This document shows positions 8,015-15,645 of a DNA stretch of 21,853 nt, one piece after another. Position 1 is the first letter of the stretch. Each line of letters opens with the position of its first letter. Both the position numbers and the translations under genes were made by a program. Below the pieces are notes generated by a model. The model worked only from the letters and a program-made list of their open reading frames with translations, made no database searches and had not been told where the DNA came from. The stretch comes from CAZIMM01 sp964540415 (GTDB taxonomy: Bacteria; Bacillota; Clostridia; Oscillospirales; Acutalibacteraceae). The stretch spans positions 1 through 21,853 of the forward strand of contig CAZIMM010000029.1 of NCBI GenBank assembly GCA_964540415.1, read 5' to 3'.

Positions 8015-9334
8015 TTACATTCCCCAGACAAGCCATATATAAATGTACCCCGCGAGCACCGCGGACAATGTAAACGGAACGCCGATACGCAGAAAATCGC
8101 GCAGCTTAACAGTTTCGCCGTTTTTGCGGAGAATTCCGATTGCCGCAATGTTGGCGGAAGCGCCGATCGGTGTCAAGTTGCCGCCCAGAGTCGCACCGGT
8201 CAGAAGACCGAAGTAGAACACATACGGTGCCATGCCTTCTCCGCCGTTCATTAATGCCGCAATGCCCTGAACGACAGGCAGCATGGTTGCAACATACGGG
8301 ATATTATCAATGAACGCCGAAAGAAGCACCGAGGCAAAAACAATCAGTGTGTAGAGGAAAAACGGATTGTCGCCGGAAACCGTATAAAACAGGTTTGCCG
8401 CGGCATCAATAACTCCCGCCGTTTTGATGCCCTCAATCACAATGAACAGTCCGAACAAAAGGAGCAGGGTGTCCTTGTCAAGCTCCTTTAAAACTCGAAG
8501 AAAAGCGTTCCCGGATTTCTCATTTATGCAGCTTTTGAGGATTCCGATGAGGCACAGCACAACGCAAACAAGCCCGCTTCTCAAGCTGTATATTGTCAGC
8601 AAAATGCCGCTTTGCGGTTGCGGAATAAAGGAAGCCATAATAAGAAGCACAATCGTTCCTATCATCAGTGCTGACGGAAAATAGTCGGAGACTTTGGTTT
8701 CGACTGCCGCGGAAACCGGCTGCTTGTCCTTCCTGAAAAGGAGAAGAAGCGCGAATGTAGAAGCAATTGCTCCGAGCTCAACGCCGAAAAAGATGCCGGA
8801 TTTTCCGTTCATCCAGAAAAAGTCAAGAAAGTTCATGCCGGCAAAGCTGCCCAGCAGCATACTTGTTGTATCACCGACCATTGTTGCGGCTCCCTGAAGG
8901 TTTGAAGAAACCGCTATTGCTATCAACACGGGAACAGGAGAAATTTTCAGCTTTTTGGAAATAGCCAGGCCAACCGGCGCCACCATCAGAACGGTGGCAA
9001 CATTATCGACAAATGCGCTGATGATTCCGGCAAACAGTGCGAGAACCGTAACAGCCCATTTAACATTCGGAACTTTCGCTATCAGAAGCTCTGCGAGGCG
9101 CGCCGGCATTTTGCTTTCAATAAACAGCGTCACAATTCCCATTGTTCAGGCAATCATTAACAAAACATTGTAGTCCACAGCGCCGAGTGCTGTCAGCGGA
9201 GTAAAGTCATACACTCCTGCCAGCCCGAGTAATATAAAAACAGCGGCGCTGCTCAGCGCAATCCACGGGCGGTATTTCTGCAGTGAAAGCATCAATATGT
9301 AGGTTATAATGAAAATTACCAGTGCAAGAATCAT
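8015..9334 (-). pseudogene. Ion-transporter-superfamily permease (SLC13/ArsB-like), interrupted by an in-frame TGA at codon 63
   Basis: Read through, this is a 439-residue, roughly 11-span permease. It carries the paired half-site motifs of the IT superfamily: AFVDNVATVLMVAPV with SSNLQGAATMVGDTTS in the first half, and AFIDNIPYVATMLPV with TGATLGGNLTPIGASANIA in the second. Relatives move arsenite, dicarboxylates or Na+/H+. The frame starts at ATG 9334, overlapping the regulator stop (ATGA) with a strong GAGGAGGAAA site. It hits TGA at 9148-9146, in the sequence LLMIA-stop-TMGIV, and then stays open in the same frame to TAA at 8015. My recollection of the family is that the lost residue is Gly (MIAGTMG), so GGA to TGA explains it by one base. 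An ATG at 9142 follows the stop but has no good ribosome site. It may be a recent nonsense mutation, a sequence error, or two polypeptides made by reinitiation. Confidence 0.8.
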
Positions 9335-10071
9335 GGGGTTTCCTCCTCAAATTTGCTGATTTGTTTTTCGGAATCTTCGTCAATCATACGGTATCCAACG
9401 CCTAATTCATTTTGAATATATTGATTGTTTCCGGGTTTGCTGCCGAACTTTTTGCGGATGTTCGCCATATTTACCTGCAGCTTTTTTGTGCTGCCGTAGT
9501 CTGCGCTGCCCCATATTGCGCGAACAATTGAAGCATACGTCATCATTCTGCCGGAGTGTTCGGAGAGATATGAAACGATGTTGTATTCGGTTTGCGTAAG
9601 TTTGATTTCCCGCTCATCAATAAAAATCTGCCTGCGGTCGTAATCAATAACCAAACCGTCCGCTGTGAATTTCCCGTCGGGGAGAGCACCGGCAGCAGTT
9701 TGCCGGTTGTTCCGCAGAGCGGCGCGTACGCGGGCTGTAAGCTCCGCGGGGCCGAATGGCTTTGTTATGTAGTCGTTTGCCCCGAGATCCAAAGCGGAAA
9801 CCTTATCCTGCTCCGTTGTGCGCGCAGACAGCACAATAATCGGGGTTGCAGCACTCTTTCGGATTGCCCTGATGAATTCCAGACCATTCATATCTGGCAA
9901 GCCCAGATCCAGAATAACAAGATCCGGAGTATGAGACCAAAAGAGTGATTTGCCCATTTCACAGGTTTTGGCGGTCAGCGCCTGGTATCCGTTGGCGTTG
10001 AGCAGTGCCACAACAAAGCTGCAAATGTTTGCGTCGTCTTCAATCATCAGTATCTTGTATTTGTTGCTCAT
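9331..10071 (-). CDS. KdpE-like response regulator (receiver plus winged helix)
   Basis: A 246-residue OmpR/PhoB-class regulator. The receiver domain (residues 5-120) has the acidic pocket EDD (11-13), phospho-acceptor Asp55 (VILDLGLPD), and Lys104 in YITKPF. The C-terminal winged helix (about 135-230) includes LTQTEYNIVSYLSEHSGRMM and the recognition region near KKLQVNMANIRKKFG. I chose the ATG at 10071, which has GGAGG nine bases upstream and gives the canonical receiver start (KILMIEDD); the frame is open further upstream but lies inside the kinase gene. It overlaps the kinase by 32 bp and the permease by ATGA. By context it should control this K+/Na+ operon, since no kdpFABC pump genes are nearby. 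Target sites were not identified. Confidence 0.9.
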   Translation of the reverse strand: MSNKYKILMIEDDANICSFVVALLNANGYQALTAKTCEMGKSLFWSHTPDLVILDLGLPDMNGLEFIRAIRKSAATPIIVLSARTTEQDKVSALDLGANDYITKPFGPAELTARVRAALRNNRQTAAGALPDGKFTADGLVIDYDRRQIFIDEREIKLTQTEYNIVSYLSEHSGRMMTYASIVRAIWGSADYGSTKKLQVNMANIRKKFGSKPGNNQYIQNELGVGYRMIDEDSEKQISKFEEETP

Positions 10072-11122
10072 TTTCCGCGTCCTCCGTTTCCAATGAAAAT
10101 CTGATAGTTGTTCCGGAAGCAAGCTTGCTTTCCGCTTGTATGTCTCCGCCGTGCGCCTTGATGATTGTGGCGCATACTGAAAGCCCGATTCCCATACTGC
10201 GGCTGTCGTTATCTGCAGACGGAAACCTTTCATCGTACTGCCCGGAAAAAATCGTGTCCAGTCTGTCCTTCGGAATACCGCAGCCGTTATCCGATACCTC
10301 AAAGATAGCACGCTTGCCGAGGATAAACACCCTGAGACTGAGCCGTGTCATTCCGGCGGCGTGAATAACCGCATTTTCAAGCAAATTAATAATTACCTGC
10401 TCAATGAGTATGGAATCTATGGGGATAACAACAAATTCATCCGGGACATCAACCTCAATAGCCCGGTCCGGGTAGTGCTTTTTGAACTTGACAAGAACGG
10501 AATCAAGCAGCTCGTCCAAAACGGTGGGAGTCTTCACAAGCGAAACCTTTCCGCTGTCAATCCGCGTGACCGACAGCAGATTTTCAACCATTCTGTTCAA
10601 CCATTCCGCGTCTGCGCAAACCTCACCGAGCAATTTCATCTGCTGCTCTTTGCTGAGGGCATCATAGTTTTCCATTATTGTTGAACATGAGCCGTAAATC
10701 GAAGTCAGCGGAGTGCGAAGATCGTGTGACACCGCGCGCAAAAGATTTGCCCTGACTTTTTCCTTTTCATTTTCTGCGCGCATTCTTTCCTGCTTTTTCA
10801 GGTTTGTTGTGAGGGCGCTTGTCATAACCGAGATAACAAGCAAAACAACAGCGGAAAACAGGTTTTCGGGGATTGTGAAGTTCAATTTGAAGTACGGAAA
10901 AGTAAATGCAAAATTCACGGCAAACACGCCGATAAGCGATGCAGCAATTCCCCATGAATATCCTTTTGTTACGAGGGAGACCAAAAACACCGCCATGACA
11001 AAAATCATTGAAGCCAGCGACCTGATTTCGCACAACTCCTGAATAATTATTACCACAGCGAAGGACAGCGTCAGAATAAGGAGCATCAGAAGACAATCTT
11101 TTATTTGTTGCTTGAATTTCAT
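10040..11122 (-). CDS. KdpD-like sensor histidine kinase lacking the N-terminal KdpD/USP domains
   Basis: A 360-residue membrane kinase. The N-terminus has four closely packed hydrophobic spans (about 10-105) of the DUF4118 type found in KdpD. Next come the dimerization helix with His133 (RAVSHDLRTPLTS), the N box (INLLENAVIHA, Asn250), G1 (SDNGCGIP, 277-284) and G2 (SMGIGLSV). Full KdpD is about 900 residues, with an N-terminal ATP-binding KdpD domain and a USP domain that sense ions and c-di-AMP; both are absent here, so sensing must use the membrane part or partners. It is the first gene of the operon. Its ATG is preceded by GGTGGAAAGG, and a near-consensus promoter lies about 90 bp upstream. 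The cognate regulator overlaps its 3' end. Confidence 0.9.
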   Translation of the reverse strand: MKFKQQIKDCLLMLLILTLSFAVVIIIQELCEIRSLASMIFVMAVFLVSLVTKGYSWGIAASLIGVFAVNFAFTFPYFKLNFTIPENLFSAVVLLVISVMTSALTTNLKKQERMRAENEKEKVRANLLRAVSHDLRTPLTSIYGSCSTIMENYDALSKEQQMKLLGEVCADAEWLNRMVENLLSVTRIDSGKVSLVKTPTVLDELLDSVLVKFKKHYPDRAIEVDVPDEFVVIPIDSILIEQVIINLLENAVIHAAGMTRLSLRVFILGKRAIFEVSDNGCGIPKDRLDTIFSGQYDERFPSADNDSRSMGIGLSVCATIIKAHGGDIQAESKLASGTTIRFSLETEDAENEQQIQDTDD

Positions 11123-11214
11123 TTACCTTTCCACCTTACTTGTGAGAATTGTATCATAGTTCTGAATAAGAATCAGCTAAGATCAAAAAAAACGGTTTTT
11201 TGTATGTTTGTATA

Positions 11215-11243
11215 ATTATATCAGAAAAATAACGTACTATCAA
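11215..11243 (-). promoter_or_regulatory. Sigma-A type promoter for the cation operon
   Basis: On the minus strand, TTGATA (11243-11238) is followed by a 17-base spacer and TATAAT (11220-11215). This is five of six plus six of six consensus matches with ideal spacing. It would give a leader of about 85 nt before the kinase ATG at 11122. A weaker second candidate (CTGATT, 17 bases, TACAAT) lies closer to the gene. The leader is AT-rich, and I see no known riboswitch in it. Confidence 0.75.
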
Positions 11244-11261
11244 TCGACAAATAAGTATAAG

Positions 11262-11295
11262 AAAAGCCTGCAATATTAAGATATTGCAGGCTTTT
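11262..11295. terminator. Perfect 15-bp hairpin, bidirectional terminator
   Basis: AAAAGCCTGCAATAT (11262-11276) pairs without mismatch with ATATTGCAGGCTTTT (11281-11295) across the loop TAAG. On either strand the stem ends in four T, so it can act both ways. It lies downstream of the FAD-protein cassette, which is read leftward, and just upstream of the cation-operon promoter, so it insulates the two transcripts. Confidence 0.85.
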
Positions 11296-11317
11296 AGTCG
11301 TACATTATTGAAGTTTG

Positions 11318-11371
11318 CCAGTGAACTCTCGGATGTGAACCGAACGCTCTCCCGAGTTGCGCACAGAGCTC
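11318..11371 (-). pseudogene. tRNA-like relic (Val-CAC-like), 3' end missing
   Basis: Read on the minus strand, this stretch follows a tRNA from the D arm to the 5' side of the T stem. It has a D loop of the form AACTCGGGA between GCGC and GAGC, then G, then an anticodon arm TTCGG / TTCACAT / CCGAG. The 7-base loop has U33, CAC at 34-36 and A37. Next come a short variable region and ACTGG. The expected TTCGA T loop and the acceptor 3' side are absent; the sequence diverges into AT-rich DNA. It is therefore not a functional tRNA. It could be a truncated tRNA-Val(CAC) copy or a chance match. Recognition is by eye only. Confidence 0.42.
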
Positions 11372-11499
11372 ACTTTCCTCCGAAAACAAAAAATAATTTA
11401 AGGATTTTAATCGAACATCCGTGTTTGATGTTGTTCTTTTCTCAGGTATCTTCAGTCAAATCTTTAGCTTGTTTTTCAGAAAAATTTCTGTTTTTAACC

Positions 11500-13266
11500 T
11501 TAAATTTCATTTGTTCCCGATTTCAACAGCATTTCAAAATTAACCTCGGGTTTCGGAACGGGGGAAACGGGGACGAATTTAACCTCCGTGCCATCTGTTA
11601 CTGCTCTGTATTTGCGGTATTCCGCATTTTCGGGCATATTTTCACCGGAAACGTGATAGAGCGCTCCGCCTCTGCTGCCTGCTTTTCCCATTGTGCCGAG
11701 AATCGAAACAAGAAGAGTCTCGGTGCAAACGAGCGTATCCCTGTCATAAAGATATTCGGAAAGGCTTTCCGCCGAAATTCCGCTCTCTTTCAACCTGCGG
11801 ATTTCTCCGAGCAGCACAAGCATCTCAGCTTTATCTCTTTTGAATGCGGCACAGCGGCTCATTTTTTCGGCAATTGCCTTAACCTCGCTTTTACCCTTTT
11901 TGAATGAATAAACGGGAACGGCGATTTCCGAGCCGGGCGCATCGGTATTCCGAGCAATGTCATGTGAAATTTTCTCTGCCGCGCGCAAAGAGCTTACCTG
12001 GGTGTCATTGAGCGCGGTGCCGCCCTGCCTTGTCAGACCGAAAGCACCAGCCGCCTCTCCGATAACGAAAAGGCCGTTGATTTGAGTTTCAAAGTAGGTG
12101 TTTACAAGGCATCCTCCGTTGCAATGCTGAGCGCAAACGGCAATTTTCAGGGGCTCATATGATAAGTCCCTGCCCTTTAGAGCAAAGAGCTTCTCGGCAA
12201 GGGGATTCAGATTTAGAAGGCGCTCGTATGGAGTTTCGGCAACCGCTCCGGCGGCGGTAAGATAGTCCTTTGCCTCCCGCGAAAGCTTCTCAAAGCAATA
12301 GCCCCGCGGGTTTTTCGAATAATCGACGAAAACGCTTCTGCCCTTGTCGGCCTCGTTTTTTACGAGAAGGTCAATACGAGAGGTTGATTCAATTCTTGCG
12401 GCGCTGAATGGCCATTCATAGCCTTTCCTGAAGGTCATGTTGCAGGCTGCAGTGTCAGAACCGAAGCCGTCCGGCAGAAATTCGAACTCGTTTGAGTCCG
12501 AATCAACTGAAAAAATGCGGGGCATAACCTGCATATAACTGCCGGATAAATTCCATCTCGGGTCAACGCAGGCGATTCCGTATTGCCATTCGGCGAAATT
12601 CACCATACTGACGCCGGCATCAATCAAAGCGCCCGTCATCCCGTGCTGAGATACGGGATAAACGCTGTCGGAATAAACTCCTGCAGGCGCGCCTGTGGCG
12701 GCGATAACATAATTCGAGCTTATTGCTTCAATCTTGCCGCTTTCGGTGTTGAGGGCGATGATTCCCTTTACCGAGCCGTCTTTAACTGCAATTTCGGCAA
12801 CCTGATAATTGTCAAATACTGTTGTCCTGCCGTTTCCAAGAACAGCTTTTTCAAGCTTTTCCACCATAACCTGAGATGTTTTCGGCCCGATGGAGGTTGC
12901 CCTTGAGGTGTTATCGTGATCGGTTCTGTAGCCCGCAAATCCTCCGTAGGAATCAGTCGGAAAATCAATTCCCTCCTCAACAAGCCTGAAAAAACACCTT
13001 GCACTGTTTTGCGCCTCAACAAAGGCAAGCTCACCGTCGCAGGAGCCGCCCCCCGCAATGTCCCGAGCCATCTCATACACGCTGTCCGCGCAGGAGTTGA
13101 GGGAGATTTTATAATATGTCTGCTTGTCGCTTCCGGTGTTTCTCGATGTGCCGCAGAACCTTCCGTTTGTGACAAGTGCAACTCTTTTCACGCCGAATCG
13201 GTCAAGCCAATCCGCCGCTGAATAGCCTGCCGCGCCGCTTCCGATAACAATTGCGTCAAAATCCAT
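11500..13266 (-). CDS. FAD-binding oxidoreductase, fumarate reductase/L-aspartate oxidase-like flavoprotein
   Basis: A 588-residue cytosolic flavoprotein of the FAD_binding_2 type. The N-terminus has the dinucleotide fold IVIGSGAAG (6-14; glycines 9, 11 and 14). The C-terminal FAD-contacting motif is visible as NGLFVIGEAAGAFG, followed by RQGGTALNDTQV. The central substrate domain contains AQHCNGGCLVNTYFE where fumarate reductases and aspartate oxidases carry their active-site region. It has no signal peptide, haem sites or covalent-flavin FMN domain, so a soluble role is likely. A helical C-terminal domain follows, as in SdhA-like proteins. The start overlaps the SDR stop by one base (TAATG). 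It probably shares electrons or substrate with the SDR and the Fe-S ene-reductase, but the substrate is unknown. Confidence 0.8.
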   Translation of the reverse strand: MDFDAIVIGSGAAGYSAADWLDRFGVKRVALVTNGRFCGTSRNTGSDKQTYYKISLNSCADSVYEMARDIAGGGSCDGELAFVEAQNSARCFFRLVEEGIDFPTDSYGGFAGYRTDHDNTSRATSIGPKTSQVMVEKLEKAVLGNGRTTVFDNYQVAEIAVKDGSVKGIIALNTESGKIEAISSNYVIAATGAPAGVYSDSVYPVSQHGMTGALIDAGVSMVNFAEWQYGIACVDPRWNLSGSYMQVMPRIFSVDSDSNEFEFLPDGFGSDTAACNMTFRKGYEWPFSAARIESTSRIDLLVKNEADKGRSVFVDYSKNPRGYCFEKLSREAKDYLTAAGAVAETPYERLLNLNPLAEKLFALKGRDLSYEPLKIAVCAQHCNGGCLVNTYFETQINGLFVIGEAAGAFGLTRQGGTALNDTQVSSLRAAEKISHDIARNTDAPGSEIAVPVYSFKKGKSEVKAIAEKMSRCAAFKRDKAEMLVLLGEIRRLKESGISAESLSEYLYDRDTLVCTETLLVSILGTMGKAGSRGGALYHVSGENMPENAEYRKYRAVTDGTEVKFVPVSPVPKPEVNFEMLLKSGTNEI

Positions 13267-14000
13267 TACAGTATCCTCACGCTGAATCCGCCGTCGGCAT
13301 TGAGCTGAGTGCCCGTGCCGAAATCAAGCCGTCCCTCTGCAACTGCAAGCACACAGTTTGCCACATCCTCGGGCTTGCCCATACGCTTTATGGGGGTTAA
13401 GCCGCCGTTGATTCTTTCAACATACTTGTCCTTGACCTTGGCAGTCATATCGGTTTCGATAATTCCCGGCATAATTTCAAAAACACCGATGCCGTTTTCC
13501 GCAAGTCTTGCGGCGAACAGCTTGGTAATCATCGAAATTCCCGCCTTGGCAATGCAGTATTCCGCGCGGTTGAGTGATACGGCATAGGACGAGACAGAGC
13601 TGATGTTGACAATTCTGCCCGGATTTTTCCCTATCATGGCATTTGCCGCCGCGAGGGACATAAAATATGTCCCCTTCAGATTGACGGAGATAACATAGTC
13701 GAAATCCTCCTCGGTTATCTCAAGCATATCCTTTCTCACCTTTGGGGCAACGCCCGCATTGTTGACAAGAAGGTCAATCCTGCCGAATTCGTCAACAGCG
13801 TATTTGACAACAGCATTTCTGTCCTCTTCCAAGGAAATGTCCGCTTTTATGAATCTGAAATTGCCGTTTTCACTGAGGAGAGCGGCAGTGTTTTCGTTTT
13901 CGCTTCTTGCCGTGCCGATAACAACATCACCTCTTGCGAGAAGTGCTTTTGCAACAGCAAGACCTATTCCGCGGCTTGAGCCGGTAACAATAGCAATCAT
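13266..14000 (-). CDS. Short-chain dehydrogenase/reductase (SDR)
   Basis: A 244-residue classical SDR. It has TGSSRGIG (6-13) for NAD(P) binding, NNAG (80-83), and the catalytic set Ser135, Tyr148 and Lys152 (YCIAK). Arg at position 32 (GTAR) hints at NADP preference. The C-terminus ends in GTQLNADGGFSVRIL, the usual FabG-like closing strand. The ATG at 14000 is chosen because GAAGGA lies four bases upstream and the fold begins at once; the frame is open further upstream only inside the preceding gene. It overlaps that gene by ATGA and the FAD protein by one base, so the three are probably co-translated. FabG-like ketoacyl reductase activity is possible in principle, but context favours oxidation or reduction of a sugar or an alicyclic alcohol. 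Confidence 0.88.
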   Translation of the reverse strand: MIAIVTGSSRGIGLAVAKALLARGDVVIGTARSENENTAALLSENGNFRFIKADISLEEDRNAVVKYAVDEFGRIDLLVNNAGVAPKVRKDMLEITEEDFDYVISVNLKGTYFMSLAAANAMIGKNPGRIVNISSVSSYAVSLNRAEYCIAKAGISMITKLFAARLAENGIGVFEIMPGIIETDMTAKVKDKYVERINGGLTPIKRMGKPEDVANCVLAVAEGRLDFGTGTQLNADGGFSVRIL

Positions 14001-15205
14001 TTTTCCTTCACCTTTCTGTAATACGGCATATAGACCCCGGAATCTCTCACTGGGCATCCCGCAACACTTCCGCCGCGCATAAGCTCGGTGCACTTTCCGC
14101 AGGCGATACAGCATTTGTTCTTTTCGATTGAGCCATTTTCACGGAAATCTTTATAAAATTCAGGGTATGAGAAGCTCATCCTGCCGAAGCCCGCAAGCCT
14201 TGCAACGCCTTCCTCAAGGCATTTTTCTGCATAGTCGATGCATTTCTCCGCAGGATAACTCAATCCCGACATGATAATATTCACATTTTCAAAGCTCGTC
14301 TGAATTTCCTTCGTCACATCGTAAATCCGCTTCATTCCCACCTCGGGATTTTCGCTTCCGTTTTTCCAGGGACGGTTGACATCGGGAATCAGATATGGGT
14401 TGCCGAGGGTTATGTTCAGGAGGTTTATTCCCTCTTTTTCGAGCAGGGAAATAAGCTTTTTTGTTTCGGTTAAATCAATACCGTCGGGAGAAACGCCGAA
14501 GCCGTATGGGTAGGGGAATGTGTCTGTGGCGTTGAGACGGCTTGTTACAAATGCTCCGCCCGAAAGCGAGGCTTTCGCGGCTCTGATGCACCCGAGATAA
14601 AACGCCGTTCTGTTTTCGAAGCTTCCGCCATATCTGCCTTCACGGTTGTATGCACTGAGAAATTCATTCAGCAGGTATCCGTGGCAGCACTTAACGTCCG
14701 CCGCATCCGCACCCGCTTCGCAGGCAAGACGCACAGCCGCGGCATATTTTTCGATTATTCCGTCGCAGTAATCATCCGTTGCAATCACATAGGGTTGGTT
14801 TTCTTTTCCCTTTTCCCAAAGCTCATTGCGGTAGGCTACAATGGGGGCTGGGGTACCGTTTGGTTTGCTGAATCTTCCGCTGTTTGTCAGCTGAAACACC
14901 ACAAGAGGCTCGAAGCCGTAAAGAGAGAACGTTTTTTCCTTGATGTTTTCCACAAGACGTGCATATGTATCTTTGTTTTCCTCCGTAATCCGGAGCTGGC
15001 GGGGATTTGCTCTGCACTCGGATGAAACGGCAATTGCCTCAACCCAAATAACACCTGCTCTGCTTCGTGCAAAACGGTCATATCTTCTTTCTGTCAGCTC
15101 CGAAGGGCTGCCGTCATAATTGCCGTCACACCCCTCCATCGGCTGCAAAACCACTCTGTTATCAAGCACTTTTCCGTGAATATTGATTGAGCTGTTGATT
15201 ATCAT
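13997..15205 (-). CDS. Old-yellow-enzyme-type NADH:flavin oxidoreductase with C-terminal 4Fe-4S motif
   Basis: A 402-residue FMN TIM-barrel ene-reductase. The OYE signature CCHGYLLNEFLS (173-184) is followed by REGRYGGSFENR, with His175 and Tyr177 at the active-site positions. After the barrel comes a cysteine cluster (CCIACGKC, Cys365/366, 369 and 372, then Cys384), like the 4Fe-4S site of 2,4-dienoyl-CoA reductase FadH and bile-acid enzyme BaiCD. Unlike those 650-residue enzymes it ends about 18 residues after the last Cys, so the FAD/NAD(P)H-binding half is missing. The separate FAD protein in the cassette may stand in for it. It is first in the trio; the ATG at 15205 has GGGGTGA upstream. 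The substrate is presumably an activated C=C bond. Confidence 0.87.
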   Translation of the reverse strand: MIINSSINIHGKVLDNRVVLQPMEGCDGNYDGSPSELTERRYDRFARSRAGVIWVEAIAVSSECRANPRQLRITEENKDTYARLVENIKEKTFSLYGFEPLVVFQLTNSGRFSKPNGTPAPIVAYRNELWEKGKENQPYVIATDDYCDGIIEKYAAAVRLACEAGADAADVKCCHGYLLNEFLSAYNREGRYGGSFENRTAFYLGCIRAAKASLSGGAFVTSRLNATDTFPYPYGFGVSPDGIDLTETKKLISLLEKEGINLLNITLGNPYLIPDVNRPWKNGSENPEVGMKRIYDVTKEIQTSFENVNIIMSGLSYPAEKCIDYAEKCLEEGVARLAGFGRMSFSYPEFYKDFRENGSIEKNKCCIACGKCTELMRGGSVAGCPVRDSGVYMPYYRKVKEK

Positions 15206-15242
15206 TCACTTTCACCCCGGGAATGTTTATTTCCATAAATAT

Positions 15243-15270
15243 ATACTAAACCATTTCGGAAAAAAATCAA
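15243..15270 (-). promoter_or_regulatory. Candidate promoter of the ene-reductase cassette
   Basis: On the minus strand, TTGATT (15270-15265) is followed after 16 bases by TAGTAT (15248-15243), or after 19 bases by TATATA (15245-15240). The region is very AT-rich and sits about 38 bp before the ATG at 15205. The -10 choice is uncertain. Confidence 0.4.
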
Positions 15271-15320
15271 TAATTTTTTGTATTTTTGTGTTGAACCGGA
15301 CATTTTTCCGTTTGCTTTTG

Positions 15321-15349
15321 TTGCAATTTGTAAAAACGGATGATATACT
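15321..15349 (+). promoter_or_regulatory. Sigma-A type promoter reading toward the hydroxyacid dehydrogenase
   Basis: TTGCAA (15321-15326), a 17-base spacer and TATACT (15344-15349) form a good promoter. It would give a long leader of about 290 nt before the ATG at 15646, containing a dyad and a hairpin. Confidence 0.55.
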
Positions 15350-15528
15350 AAAAACTGCATATTTATTATGAACAGCGGATTGATAAGCAGAAAATCGGGT
15401 GTGCAAGCACAGCCTTCACGCAGATTATAAGCCTTAAAAGATTTTGAAATCGCCGTTGGAGCGAAGACTGACTGCATCGAACTGACGCGGATATTCTCAT
15501 CAAGACCGCGGACGTGAATAAATGTGAG

Positions 15529-15551
15529 AGAGGCTTTGTCAAAAAGCCTCT
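15529..15551 (+). other. Leader hairpin upstream of the hydroxyacid dehydrogenase
   Basis: AGAGGCTTT (15529-15537) pairs perfectly with AAAGCCTCT (15543-15551) around GTCAA. No T-run follows on either strand, so a simple terminator is unlikely. It could shape the mRNA leader or be a remnant. Confidence 0.35.
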
Positions 15552-15645
15552 TGAATTCAGCTTGAATACACATATTTTGACTCGCCGAATTTCTTCCGGA
15601 AGGTTGTTTAACGGCCGAGATTTTGGCGGAAGGGAAGAACGAATA

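Larger units (their letters stand above)
15206..15645. other. 440-bp divergent control region between the ene-reductase and hydroxyacid dehydrogenase genes
   Basis: This gap holds outward-facing promoter candidates, a TGTGC-AA-GCACA dyad (15400-15411) that could be an operator, and a 9-bp hairpin (15529-15551). A minus-strand frame open from 15573 to 15202 covers most of it. Its TGA overlaps the ene-reductase ATG as ATGA, but its predicted protein matches no family I know and it crosses the promoter area, so I do not call it a gene. Confidence 0.5.

Noticed and set aside
9146..9148. TGA read as glycine (alternative genetic code)
   Set aside because: The alpha-galactosidase, SGNH, KtrA, KtrB and other genes in this window end properly at TGA, and no other internal TGA is seen, so a global reassignment does not fit.
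9100..9150. Selenocysteine at the permease TGA
   Set aside because: The column is probably glycine in the family and no convincing SECIS-like hairpin follows the codon.
10072..10311. Longer start for the response regulator
   Set aside because: The extra 80 residues lie wholly inside the kinase gene and resemble no receiver extension; the ATG at 10071 has a GGAGG site.
11410..11491. Two weak hairpins (11410-11429 and 11478-11491) downstream of the FAD-protein gene
   Set aside because: They are AT-rich with short stems and no T-run in the direction of transcription; the 11262-11295 hairpin is the clear terminator.
11284..11907. 207-residue + strand open frame
   Set aside because: It is antisense to the well-supported FAD-protein gene and starts inside a perfect terminator hairpin.
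15514..15645. Upstream ATG for the hydroxyacid dehydrogenase
   Set aside because: The 44 added residues look unlike the family and cover the leader hairpin; the ATG at 15646 has a better site and a natural first beta strand.
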